DNA of 64,000 nucleotides from Thalassotalea loyana (lineage in GTDB: Bacteria > Pseudomonadota > Gammaproteobacteria > Enterobacterales > Alteromonadaceae), in NCBI RefSeq assembly GCF_030161435.1, contig NZ_BSSV01000004.1, positions 1 to 64,000 of the forward strand, given 5' to 3'. Under the pieces are notes generated by a model. The model was not told where the DNA came from, made no database searches, and saw only the letters and a program-made list of their open reading frames with translations. The translations under genes were made by a program, and so were the position numbers. This document shows positions 55,716 through 64,000 of this stretch, in pieces (within the stretch, counting starts at the first letter, position 1; each line of letters starts with the position of its first letter).

Positions 55716-56591
55716 TTAATCTTGAGCAAAGCATTGCTTAACAACGTTAAGAATCCGTTTCACTCGTTCCGACCGGTTAAGGTCTTGTGGATACAACAAG
55801 TAAACATCTCGGCTTTCGCCTTGATAATCCTTCAGTATAGGTACCAACGAACCTGCGGCCAATTCCTCTTCAATTAAATATTTAGGTAGTCGAGTGATTC
55901 CCAACCCAGCTAATGATGCTTGTTTTAACAAGCTATTGTCAGAAAACTGGTATTTGGGATTCACACTAACTTCAGCATGTTTTCCACTTTCCATAAACGA
56001 CCAATTTCGCCAGTAAAATAAAGAGATACACGAAAAATCATTAAGCTCCGCGGGCACAGTAGGTTGGCCATGCTCAGCGATAAACTTGGGGCTAGCACAA
56101 CAGACGTAATTGGATGTCATTAAATTTACGGCGACCATATCCTGCGGAGGCGTATTGGTTATTCGTATTGCAAAGTCGTATGGTTCACTGACCAAGTTAT
56201 GAGTTTCATTACCTGTCTCACAAACCAACTCAATTCCCGGATACATTTTATGAGTAACTTCAACTAGTTGAAAAAGTGCAGACTGCATTAAACCTGTGGG
56301 CGCAGTGAAGCGAACAACGCCTTCAAGTTCCTCTTCTTGACGCTGAATCAGTTGTTGTGTTTCTTGCCAAAATGATGTCAGTTTTTGCGCTCGTTCATTA
56401 AGTGTCGCACCGGCTGACGTTAGCCGCATCGAACGCGTGTTCCGTAACAGCAGTTGGCATTTCAAATCACTTTCTAACGCTTTAATTTGTTTAGAAATAT
56501 ATGCTTTTGAGACGCCTAGTACATCGGCGGTCTTTGTATAACTGCCGTGATTGACGAGTTCAGCAAATAATCTCAGTTGTTCAAGGTGCAT
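55716..56591 (-). CDS. LysR-family transcriptional regulator
   Basis: 291-residue regulator starting at MHLEQLRLFAELVNHGSYTK; an in-frame extension from 56666 is not part of the fold. N-terminal winged helix-turn-helix (ADVLGVSKAYISKQIKALE, about residues 20-40), then a type 2 periplasmic-binding effector domain. It is divergent from the GH13 lipoprotein gene, 145 bases apart start to start, so it likely controls that gene and/or dkgB. In E. coli the dkgB neighbour YafC is also LysR type. Confidence 0.9.
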   Translation of the reverse strand: MHLEQLRLFAELVNHGSYTKTADVLGVSKAYISKQIKALESDLKCQLLLRNTRSMRLTSAGATLNERAQKLTSFWQETQQLIQRQEEELEGVVRFTAPTGLMQSALFQLVEVTHKMYPGIELVCETGNETHNLVSEPYDFAIRITNTPPQDMVAVNLMTSNYVCCASPKFIAEHGQPTVPAELNDFSCISLFYWRNWSFMESGKHAEVSVNPKYQFSDNSLLKQASLAGLGITRLPKYLIEEELAAGSLVPILKDYQGESRDVYLLYPQDLNRSERVKRILNVVKQCFAQD

Positions 56592-56736
56592 AATCGCCCT
56601 GCTGATTAATTCATTTTTGTAAATATTAACCCCATTGTTTCCATATAGAAACAGAGATTTTCTCATCTGCTATTTTTTATTCATGCTGATGTATAGACAA
56701 TGAGGCTAGGAAATTTGCATAGCGAGCGAAATAAAA

Positions 56737-58149
56737 ATGAATAATAAAAGTAGGTTAAATAAATTTGGGCTTATTCCACTTACCATCATGTCACTATGGT
56801 TAAGTGGTTGTGGCGAGCAAGCAAGTACAACAAGTGAGCAAACTCAAATGTCGAAATACCAACCCACCCCTTATGTTGAAATAGAACATCCGCAGTGGTC
56901 AAAAAACGCGACTATCTACGAAGTCAATGTTCGACAATATACGCCAGAAGGTACCTTTAACGCTTTTTCTGAGCACTTGCCTCGATTAAAAGAAATGGGC
57001 GTCGACATTCTGTGGTTAATGCCTATACATCCTATTGGGGAGAAAAATCGAAAAGGTGAAAAAGGAAGCTACTATGCGGTCAAAGACTACATGGCGGCAA
57101 ACCCTGAGTTCGGCACAATGGATGACTTAAAAGCCTTAGTCGATAAAGCACACAGTATGGGCATGTACGTGATTTTAGATTGGGTGGCTAACCATAGTGC
57201 TTGGGATAATCCGCTCACTGAAACGAATCCAGAGTGGTATACCAAAGATCACAATGGCAACTTTCAACCGACACCATGGTGGGACTGGAGCGATATTATC
57301 GATTTCGATTTTGAAAATCCTGAAATGCGCGAATACATGACCGACGCATTAAAGTTCTGGGTTAAAGAAGCGAATATTGACGGTTACCGTGCAGACGTTG
57401 CGGGCTTCATACCAACAGACTTTTGGGACAATGTAAGGTCTGAGTTAGATGAAATAAAACCTGTCTTTATGCTTGCGGAGTGGGATTCACGCGATTTACA
57501 CAAAAAAGCATTTGATATGAGTTATGCATGGAAATTACATGACACATTAGAAGACGTTTATAAAGGACACAAAGATGCTTCAGGTGTATACCATTACTTT
57601 GCACATTCATTAAATGCGTGGCCAGACAACGCAATAAAAATGAATTTTGTCGATAACCATGACAAAAACTCATGGGAAGAAAGCATGTTTGAACGCTTTG
57701 GCCCTTACCTTGAGGCAAGTATTGTATTGACCGTAACAGCTGAAGGTATGCCACTACTTTACAGCGGTCAAGAAGCGGGATTAGACCGCCCACTTGCGTT
57801 TTTCGATAAAGACGAAATTAACTGGCAACCACACCCTATTGGTGATCTATATAAATCGTTATTCACATTGAAACACGACAATGAGGCACTGTGGAATGGT
57901 AAATGGGGTGGAAAAATGATTCCTGTGCCAAACAACCAACCAAAACAAGTATTTTCATTTGCTCGTGTTAAAAATAACGACAAGGTATTTGTCGCGATTA
58001 ACTTTTCCGACAAGCCTGCGACGGTGAGCTTCAATGAGAATATTCAGTTGGGTGAGTACCAGGAATACTTTACACAACAAGCGACGACAATCACTCCGGA
58101 TACAGCACTAGTGATTCCAGCATATGATTATAAAGTTTTTGTAAAGTAA
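56737..58149 (+). CDS. GH13 alpha-amylase family lipoprotein
   Basis: 470-residue glycoside hydrolase. The signal peptide ends LSGC with lipidated Cys25, so it is probably anchored in the outer membrane or periplasm. The four GH13 conserved regions are present: DWVANHSA (148-155), GYRADVAG with nucleophile Asp220, MLAEWD with acid/base Glu248, and FVDNHD with stabiliser Asp309. The fold is a TIM barrel with a C-terminal beta domain (about 395-470). Substrate is an alpha-glucan or sucrose-type sugar; not resolvable. Divergent from a LysR gene and followed by a hairpin terminator, then dkgB. Confidence 0.92.
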   Translation: MNNKSRLNKFGLIPLTIMSLWLSGCGEQASTTSEQTQMSKYQPTPYVEIEHPQWSKNATIYEVNVRQYTPEGTFNAFSEHLPRLKEMGVDILWLMPIHPIGEKNRKGEKGSYYAVKDYMAANPEFGTMDDLKALVDKAHSMGMYVILDWVANHSAWDNPLTETNPEWYTKDHNGNFQPTPWWDWSDIIDFDFENPEMREYMTDALKFWVKEANIDGYRADVAGFIPTDFWDNVRSELDEIKPVFMLAEWDSRDLHKKAFDMSYAWKLHDTLEDVYKGHKDASGVYHYFAHSLNAWPDNAIKMNFVDNHDKNSWEESMFERFGPYLEASIVLTVTAEGMPLLYSGQEAGLDRPLAFFDKDEINWQPHPIGDLYKSLFTLKHDNEALWNGKWGGKMIPVPNNQPKQVFSFARVKNNDKVFVAINFSDKPATVSFNENIQLGEYQEYFTQQATTITPDTALVIPAYDYKVFVK

Positions 58150-58178
58150 AACAGTTATCACGAGAAAATTTATTTCGT

Positions 58179-58206
58179 AGGAGGCTAGTTCTAGCCTCCT
58201 CTTTTA
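58179..58206 (+). terminator. Terminator of the GH13 gene
   Basis: AGGAGGCTAG (58179-58188) and CTAGCCTCCT (58191-58200) pair around a tight TT centre, followed by CTTTT. Confidence 0.75.
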
Positions 58207-58221
58207 CGTTTAAGGATTATT

Positions 58222-59025
58222 ATGAAAATTCCAGCAATGGGTTTTGGTACGTTTCGACTTGAAGGTGACGTTGCATATCAATCAGTGTTGAACGCTTTAA
58301 AAGCCGGTTACCGTCACATCGATACTGCACAAATATACGGCAATGAAGCAGAAGTTGGTCAAGCGATTGTCGATAGTGGAATCAACCGACAAGACATCTT
58401 TCTAACCACAAAAGTTTGGAACGATAATTTATCACATGACAAGTTCGAGCAAAGTGTTAGAGAAAGCCTAAGCAAACTCAAAACAGACTATATCGACTTA
58501 TTGTTGATTCATTGGCCAGCCCCACCACAAGGCACAAGCCTAGCTGACGCGACAAATTCGCTCGTAGCAGTTAAAGAGCAAAGCCTTACAAAAGCGATTG
58601 GTGTTTCTAATTTTACTATTGCTCAAATGGATGAAATTCAACCTGCACTTGGCGATCACAAATTATTAACCAATCAAATCGAAGTACACCCATACCTGAC
58701 CAACGACTCTGTGCGCAACTACTGCCGAGAAAACCAAATATTGGTGACGGGCTATATGCCGTTTGCAGTAGGAAAAGTATTAAACGATAACGTTGTCACG
58801 GCGATCGCAAAAGGCCATCAATGCACACCTGCGCAAGTTATTATCGCTTGGACTCAAGCAAATAACCTCATTACGATCCCATCATCAACTAAAGTCAATA
58901 ATATTGAAGCAAACCTAGTTGGACTTGATATCACGCTTTCACGTGACGAAATACAATTGATCAATCAACTTAATTGCAATGACAGAATTGCTGCGCCAGA
59001 TTTCTCACCTGTCTGGGATAAATAA
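58222..59025 (+). CDS. dkgB: Aldo-keto reductase, 2,5-diketo-D-gluconate reductase B type
   Basis: 267-residue NADPH-dependent reductase, the same length as E. coli DkgB and aligned through the whole chain by eye. The catalytic tetrad is Asp34, Tyr39, Lys64 and His97 (HIDTAQIYG, TTKVWND, LLIHWPA). The coenzyme end IPSSTKVNNIEANL is typical. It follows the GH13 lipoprotein and the LysR gene lies beyond, which may point to a shared sugar pathway. Confidence 0.9.
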   Translation: MKIPAMGFGTFRLEGDVAYQSVLNALKAGYRHIDTAQIYGNEAEVGQAIVDSGINRQDIFLTTKVWNDNLSHDKFEQSVRESLSKLKTDYIDLLLIHWPAPPQGTSLADATNSLVAVKEQSLTKAIGVSNFTIAQMDEIQPALGDHKLLTNQIEVHPYLTNDSVRNYCRENQILVTGYMPFAVGKVLNDNVVTAIAKGHQCTPAQVIIAWTQANNLITIPSSTKVNNIEANLVGLDITLSRDEIQLINQLNCNDRIAAPDFSPVWDK

Positions 59026-59454
59026 GTAACATTTAACATCCATTTAAAAGACTTCCCTTACTTTTACGCCCAACAATTTTATTTTATTGTTGGGCTTTTT
59101 TATGTCTAAGAACCTTAACCACCTAGAACATTCACAAAAAAAATATCCAAAATAAACTACAGACATACAATTTAGAATATTTGCTTTAACCACAGGTCTG
59201 ACAAGGTGCTCCTTTACACTGTCAAGTTTTAACCAAAATTGCCATCCTATTTATATGATTAATTAGAGTTTCTACACTATTGAAATGTTTGACAAGCCCA
59301 TTTTTACTCGTCAAATTGGAGTTGAACAATTATTAATCAACAAAAATTTAACAATAAAAATAATAATAATTTTTAGCCACGTAGCTATCAATAAATTCAA
59401 AAATAAGTAGCAAAGAGGCAGGTTGTTGTCGCCTTGATGTATGGGGAGAGCTCA
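59026..59454 (+). other. Spacer before the TonB-dependent receptor
   Basis: 429 bases with no gene. After the dkgB terminator (59068-59101) the sequence is AT-rich. A GGGGAGAG ribosome site (59443-59450) precedes the receptor start. Promoter boxes cannot be assigned with confidence. Confidence 0.6.
59068..59101 (+). terminator. Rho-independent terminator of dkgB
   Basis: GCCCAACAAT (59068-59077) and ATTGTTGGGC (59086-59095), a perfect 10-base stem with an 8-base loop and a T run. Confidence 0.93.
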
Positions 59455-62070
59455 ATGAATAATAAAAAATCCTTTACGCCGAACAAATTAGCACTCAGTG
59501 TTGCGGCAATTCTCAGCTTAAACTCACTCGCAGTTTATGCTCAAGAAACACCAAGCGCGGACGATGAAGATAAGGGTTTAGAAACCATAACAGTAACCGC
59601 TCAAAAACGTATCCAAAACCTTCAAGAAGTACCGATTGCAGTATCGGCTTTTTCAGGGGATGAGATGTCAGAGTCAGTCATCAAAGATATGTATGACTTG
59701 CAAACGAGTGTACCTGCTTTAGGTGCTTTCCAAAGTCAAAGCTCAACAAACTCAAGCTTCTCGATTCGTGGTGTAGGAACCTCTTCTCAAAACTTTGGTT
59801 TAGAATCATCAGTTGGTTTGTACGTTGACGGCGTTTACCGTGCACGACAAAACTCTATGATCAACAACTTAGTAGATGTTGAAGCCGTTGAAGTGCTGCG
59901 TGGCCCTCAAGGGACATTATTCGGAAAGAACACGCCGTCAGGTGCTATTCTAGTGCGCACCGTAAAGCCTAGTCATGATGGTGAAGATGGCTTTGTTGAA
60001 GCGACATTTGGTAATTACGGCCTGATGAACTTTTCAGGTGCGGCTTCAATCTCTGCAATCGAAGATGTTCTAGCATTTCGTGTGACAGCATTTGGTAGCC
60101 AAAGAGATGGCATCGTTGACGATGTCAATTTAGGTGATAACAAACTCAACGATAGAGATCGTTGGGGTGCACGATTACAGGCCCTTTACACGCCGACTGA
60201 CGAGTTAGAAATTCGATTTATCGCTGATTATGCAGAAATTGATGAAATATGTTGTGCTGCACCAGTCCAATTGAGTAACTTGCAAGCAACCGATATCCCA
60301 GGCAAGTTTGGTAGCGACGCTGTATTACCTGGTTTGGGCGGTACTGTATTTGCTGGTGGTGACGCCTTTTTCGATAGAGAAGTTGCATTATCATTCTTAC
60401 CTGAGTCAACCATGGAAGACCGAGGTCTATCTATGGAAATCAATTATGAAATTGACAGCAATTACTCAATCACCTCTATTTCCGCTTGGCGAAACTTTGA
60501 ATCTTTCGATAACACAGATACTGACTTTACCGATGCAAACCTATTCGGAACGCGAAATGACTCAGAACAAAGTTCGTTCTCACAAGAGATTCGCCTTGAT
60601 TATGTGAGTGAAAATCTGAACTACATATTAGGTGTATATTACTTCCAACAAGACTTAGATTTAGACTACAGCTTATATACCGACACCTTGTTCAACCCAT
60701 TCTTTATGTCTAACTTCCAAGGTGCCTTTGATCCACTATTAGCAGGTATTGATGGTATTAGTGCGTTAACCGGCGGTTTAATACTTCCATCTGCTGAAGC
60801 TGCTCCTGCGGGCACAGGATTCGACCATATCGCAGAACAAGAGCATGAAAGTTACGCAATATTTGGCCAGTTCGATTACAAGCTAACCGACGCATTAACA
60901 TTAACCGCAGGTATTCGTTACACCGATGAAACGAAAGATTTATCGACTGTATTTAGTGAGAACTTGCCTGGCGGTACGCCGTTCCCAACGTTCTTTAGTT
61001 CAATCGGCGATCCTGCGGCTCCAGTGCCTGGCACACTCATTTATGGTGCTGGTGTAGCAGGTGCATTGTTGGGTGCAGTTGGCGCAGGTCAAATGAGCCC
61101 AACAGATCCAACATTCTTAGCGGCCATTCAACCATTCCAGACTCCGGGTTGGGGTTTCCAAGCGCTAGGCGCAACAACGGCGTCTCGTCCGGACATAAAC
61201 GAAACACTTGAAGACGATCAAATCACAGGTACGATAAAACTGAGTTATCAGGTTGATCGAGATACCATGGTATATGCATCATACGGTAACGGATATAAGT
61301 CTGGTGGTACAAATACTGACCGTATTCGAGAAGGTTTTGAGCCAGTGTTTGATGCTGAAACGTCTTCATCTTTTGAAGTTGGTTTGAAGAAAGACTTCAT
61401 CGAGCAAAACTTACGTATCAATGCGGCAGCGCACTACACAACAGTAGATGACTTCCAAGCAAATACATTTACAGGTAATGGTTTTAACTTGCAAAATGCT
61501 GGTGACTATGAGATTTCAGGATTTGAACTTGAATCGTCTTGGTACCCAACAGATAGCATCGAAGTTAACTTCTCATATGCATACGTCAATGCTGAGTACA
61601 AAACCTTTGAACGTGGTAACTGTTGGGTCGCTTACACATGGCACACAGGTATCGTAGATCCTGGTCAAGAAAGCACAGATCCTGCAAATCCAAATCCATA
61701 CTGTAATCGCTCTGGTGATCGCCCAGCAGGTGAGCCAGAAAATCAGTTAATGCTTAAAGTGAAGAAAGAGTTCTACCTAGGCGAAAGCATCTTCTCGTAC
61801 GTTCAAGTTGATTACAGCTACACAGGCGATATGGTGTTAGACGGTAGTAATGACCCATATGCAACTCAAGATAGCTACAACTTAGTGAATCTTCGTTGGT
61901 ACATGAACCTAGAAGAGTACGACGCAGATATTATTTTGTGGGGTCGTAACGTGTTTGATGAAGAGTACATCAATCGTACTAACTTCAACACACCACTGCA
62001 GGAAGGTAAGTTAAATGCTTATGTTTCTGAACCAGTAACTTATGGTGTTACGTTCAAAAAACGTTTTTAA
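59455..62070 (+). CDS. TonB-dependent receptor
   Basis: 871-residue outer-membrane receptor from the ATG at 59455, after GGGGAGAG. The signal peptide ends SLAVYA. A TonB box (LETITVTAQK) precedes the plug, with SFSIRGVGTSSQNF and EAVEVLRGPQGTLFGKNTPSGA as typical plug stretches. The rest is a 22-strand barrel ending TFKKRF with terminal Phe. It resembles FyuA-like receptors of marine and sphingomonad bacteria. Substrate unknown; a small aromatic or glycoside compound is possible from the downstream nitroreductase and hydrolase genes. The region about 440-590 is a long insertion rich in Ala/Gly/Pro. Confidence 0.93.
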   Translation: MNNKKSFTPNKLALSVAAILSLNSLAVYAQETPSADDEDKGLETITVTAQKRIQNLQEVPIAVSAFSGDEMSESVIKDMYDLQTSVPALGAFQSQSSTNSSFSIRGVGTSSQNFGLESSVGLYVDGVYRARQNSMINNLVDVEAVEVLRGPQGTLFGKNTPSGAILVRTVKPSHDGEDGFVEATFGNYGLMNFSGAASISAIEDVLAFRVTAFGSQRDGIVDDVNLGDNKLNDRDRWGARLQALYTPTDELEIRFIADYAEIDEICCAAPVQLSNLQATDIPGKFGSDAVLPGLGGTVFAGGDAFFDREVALSFLPESTMEDRGLSMEINYEIDSNYSITSISAWRNFESFDNTDTDFTDANLFGTRNDSEQSSFSQEIRLDYVSENLNYILGVYYFQQDLDLDYSLYTDTLFNPFFMSNFQGAFDPLLAGIDGISALTGGLILPSAEAAPAGTGFDHIAEQEHESYAIFGQFDYKLTDALTLTAGIRYTDETKDLSTVFSENLPGGTPFPTFFSSIGDPAAPVPGTLIYGAGVAGALLGAVGAGQMSPTDPTFLAAIQPFQTPGWGFQALGATTASRPDINETLEDDQITGTIKLSYQVDRDTMVYASYGNGYKSGGTNTDRIREGFEPVFDAETSSSFEVGLKKDFIEQNLRINAAAHYTTVDDFQANTFTGNGFNLQNAGDYEISGFELESSWYPTDSIEVNFSYAYVNAEYKTFERGNCWVAYTWHTGIVDPGQESTDPANPNPYCNRSGDRPAGEPENQLMLKVKKEFYLGESIFSYVQVDYSYTGDMVLDGSNDPYATQDSYNLVNLRWYMNLEEYDADIILWGRNVFDEEYINRTNFNTPLQEGKLNAYVSEPVTYGVTFKKRF

Positions 62071-62147
62071 AATGATTGTTTAAGTCACTGTTAATTAATT
62101 GTTTTCAATTAGACTTAACAGTGTCAAGATAGAACAATAAAACAACA

Positions 62148-62175
62148 AAATAGCCCTTCGGGGCTATTTCTATTT
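62148..62175 (+). terminator. Terminator of the TonB receptor gene
   Basis: AAATAGCCC (62148-62156), loop TTCG, GGGCTATTT (62161-62169) with a UUCG tetraloop and T-rich tail. Confidence 0.9.
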
Positions 62176-62195
62176 TAAGAATAATGAGAACCAAC

Positions 62196-62888
62196 ATGTC
62201 GTTACAACAGATCTTATCTCAACGCTTTTCTACACGTGCATTTAAAGACCAACCTATTGAACCTAAATTACTAAAGGAAGTCTTCCAACATGCACAACTA
62301 TCACCATCAAACTGTAATGTGCAGCCTTGGCAAGTATATGTCGTTTCAGGCCAAGAGAAAGAAACGCTCAAGCAATCTTTTATGAAAGCCCTAATGAGCG
62401 GTGCAAAGCCAAGCCCAGAATTCGATTGGACGCCACAGTACCAAGGTATTCATCGTGAGCGTCAATTTGGTTCAGCTAATGCGCTATACACTTCAATGGG
62501 AATAGCGCGCGAAGACAAACAAGCTCGCCAAATGGCCATGGCACGAAATTGGCAATTCTTTGATGCTCCGCACGTAGCTTTTTTTACCATGGAAAAATAC
62601 CTCAACATAATGGGCGCAGTAGATCTAGGCATTTATGCGCAAACGCTGTCTTTGCTACTCGAAGAGCAAGGTATTTCAAGTTGTATGCAAGGCGCGCTTG
62701 GGCAGTTTCCAGAGCCCGTTAAACAGCAACTAAATATTCCAGAAGAACGTGGCATTTTATTCGGTATGTCTTTTGGTTATGCTGCAGAGGGCGCACCTGC
62801 GAATAAAACACGAACAGAGCGTGAACCTTTAGAAAACGCCGTTCATTTTTTGGGTAGAAATCACCTTAAATCAAACAATAACGTTTAA
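62196..62888 (+). CDS. Nitroreductase family protein
   Basis: 230-residue FMN-dependent oxidoreductase from MSLQQILSQRFSTRAFKDQP. RFSTRAFKD matches the N-terminal FMN-binding strand, followed by LSPSNCNVQPWQVYVVSG. GIYAQTLSLLLEEQGISSC and the family end (GILFGMSFGY) complete it. The start at 62196 follows GAGA with good spacing; an ATG 12 bases upstream is also possible. It heads a run with the hydrolase 19 bases downstream. Confidence 0.88.
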   Translation: MSLQQILSQRFSTRAFKDQPIEPKLLKEVFQHAQLSPSNCNVQPWQVYVVSGQEKETLKQSFMKALMSGAKPSPEFDWTPQYQGIHRERQFGSANALYTSMGIAREDKQARQMAMARNWQFFDAPHVAFFTMEKYLNIMGAVDLGIYAQTLSLLLEEQGISSCMQGALGQFPEPVKQQLNIPEERGILFGMSFGYAAEGAPANKTRTEREPLENAVHFLGRNHLKSNNNV

Positions 62889-62907
62889 ATTTGGATAAGG
62901 AAATGCC

Positions 62908-63819
62908 ATGTCGTTGAACCATCAACATGTAAGCATAGATGACGTTGACATACACTTTGTTGAAGGTGGTGAGCATCATGAGAAAACCATGGTGTTTCTA
63001 CATGGTTTTCCTGAGAGTTGGCATACATGGCAAGCGCAACTGATTCACTTTTCAAAAAGTTATCGAGTCATTGCGCCTGATTTACCTGGTTATAACCAAA
63101 GTGATAAGCCAAGTAATATCAACTTTTACCAAGTGCCAAATCTAATTAGTTTCTTCTCTAAGTTTATCAACGCTATTAGCCATCATCGAGAAGTGATACT
63201 AGTCGCGCACGACTGGGGAGGGGCAATCGCCTGGCCACTGGTCGCGTTTTACCCTCAACTCTTCTCTCACTTGATCATCCTCAATGCGGCGCACCCAAGC
63301 ACGTTTACTCGCGAAATGATTAACAATCCAAAACAACAGTTAAAAAGTGAGTACATTCACGATCTTATCGCTAAAAACGCCGTTGAAAAATTGAAAGAAA
63401 ATAATTACCAATATTTGTTTAATAAAATTCTTTCGAGTATGAATAGTTCGGTATTGTCCGATGAGCTAAAACAACAGTATAAGCAAGTTTGGCAACGAGA
63501 AGGGGCGATTAATGGCATGCTGCAATACTATAGAGCCATGCCTCAATTAGCACCTTCAAGCCAAAAACGAGTTGCCAATGGCGGACCCGTTATCTCAACC
63601 CACGATATGTCGATACCCACCATTAATATTAATCGCCCTACACTCGTCTTATGGGGAAAGCAGGATCAAGCATTTGTACCGGAATGCATTGAGGGGTTGG
63701 ACGACTACATACAAGATCTAACTGTAGTGCCATTTGAGCATGCCTCGCATTGGCTTCACCATGAAGAAAGTGAGCAGATCAACCAACACATTGATTCATT
63801 TATTACTAGGGCTCCATAA
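62908..63819 (+). CDS. Alpha/beta hydrolase, epoxide-hydrolase-like
   Basis: 303-residue hydrolase. The oxyanion-hole motif HGFPESWHTW begins at residue 32, and the nucleophile elbow VAHDWGGAIAW gives Asp102 as nucleophile, as in epoxide hydrolases and haloalkane dehalogenases. The acid lies in LWGKQDQAF and the general base in HASHWLHHE near residue 280. Its stop overlaps the next gene's ATG (TAATG). Precise substrate unknown. Confidence 0.85.
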   Translation: MSLNHQHVSIDDVDIHFVEGGEHHEKTMVFLHGFPESWHTWQAQLIHFSKSYRVIAPDLPGYNQSDKPSNINFYQVPNLISFFSKFINAISHHREVILVAHDWGGAIAWPLVAFYPQLFSHLIILNAAHPSTFTREMINNPKQQLKSEYIHDLIAKNAVEKLKENNYQYLFNKILSSMNSSVLSDELKQQYKQVWQREGAINGMLQYYRAMPQLAPSSQKRVANGGPVISTHDMSIPTININRPTLVLWGKQDQAFVPECIEGLDDYIQDLTVVPFEHASHWLHHEESEQINQHIDSFITRAP

Positions 63820-64000
63820 TGCTGCAAACAACATTCGAAGTGAATAGAAAGGCCTTTAATCATCACCAGTTTTGCCAGCAACAGTTACCCACACAACTTG
63901 CTCATGAACATGTCGTTATCGCGATTGATAAATTCGCTTTAACCGCAAATAATATTAGCTATGCAGTGATGGGCGATTACCTTGGTTATTGGAAGTTTTT
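63819..64000 (+). CDS. DUF2855 family protein (partial, runs off the window)
   Basis: The first 60 residues are visible: MLQTTFEVNRKAFNHHQ, then DKFALTANNISYAVMG and YLGYWKF, which is the DUF2855 N-terminal pattern (F-x-L-T-x-N-N-I-x-Y-A and Y-W-x-F). Function unknown; part of the nitroreductase-hydrolase run by overlapping start. Confidence 0.75.
   Translation, partial: MLQTTFEVNRKAFNHHQFCQQQLPTQLAHEHVVIAIDKFALTANNISYAVMGDYLGYWKF

Overview
The window reads as chromosomal DNA of a low-GC marine gammaproteobacterium of the Alteromonadales, most likely Colwelliaceae (Colwellia or Thalassotalea type). The grounds are conserved gene order: clpB-pgeF-rluD facing bamD; ftsB-ispD-ispF-truD-surE-pcm-yqaA-nlpD-rpoS; tsaD facing rpsU-yqeY-dnaG-rpoD; ispH-fkpB-lspA-ileS-ribF-murJ facing rpsT; folB-folK. 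AT-rich spacers and a TonB-receptor/nitroreductase/hydrolase cluster agree. This is judged from protein features and synteny, not from a database search.

Layout. 1-2934: a noncoding stretch with a long imperfect repeat, a D15/BamA-like outer-membrane barrel, pssA and a DUF4124 protein. 2935-9611: clpB (sigma32-like promoter), pgeF, rluD, bamD, glnB and nadE, with an unexplained 9-bp inverted repeat between glnB and nadE. 9649-16534: minor type IV pilin locus, fimT-like gene facing pilV-pilW-pilX-pilY1-pilE-tapY2. 16826-24266: ispH, fkpB, lspA, ileS, ribF, murJ. 24508-32677: rpsT (TTG start), an M49-like lipoprotein, cnoX, an acyl-CoA dehydrogenase, uppP, folK, folB, a structured 445-bp gap, plsY and tsaD. 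32895-37631: macromolecular-synthesis locus. 37710-42433: an MbnP/MbnH metal-protein and di-heme enzyme pair facing a large surface-anchored 'choice-of-anchor B' protein.

42589-47444: a tRNA-Ile2(CAT)-like gene whose 3' end is the target of a 4.8-kb integrative element. The element is bounded by a 17-bp direct repeat. It carries a P4-type integrase, an AT-hook/HTH protein, an AlpA-type activator, several unknown small genes, a winged-helix protein, a recombinase-like fragment and a Rap1a/Tai-like exported protein. Three kinds of repeated site occur inside it: AGTAACACT boxes at both ends, an alternating ATTTATCCCC array before alpA, and AAAGGGTA iterons every 24-25 bp.

47634-64000: a GST-like gene, the rpoS to ftsB block, an unrecognised gene, then accessory metabolism: a LysR regulator facing a GH13 lipoprotein and dkgB, a TonB-dependent receptor, and a nitroreductase, alpha/beta hydrolase and DUF2855 run cut by the window end.

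The least understood parts are the MbnP/MbnH/anchor-B module, which has no methanobactin genes nearby and may be a surface copper or redox system, and the small tRNA island, which looks like a compact, possibly satellite-like element with its own regulatory or replication sites.
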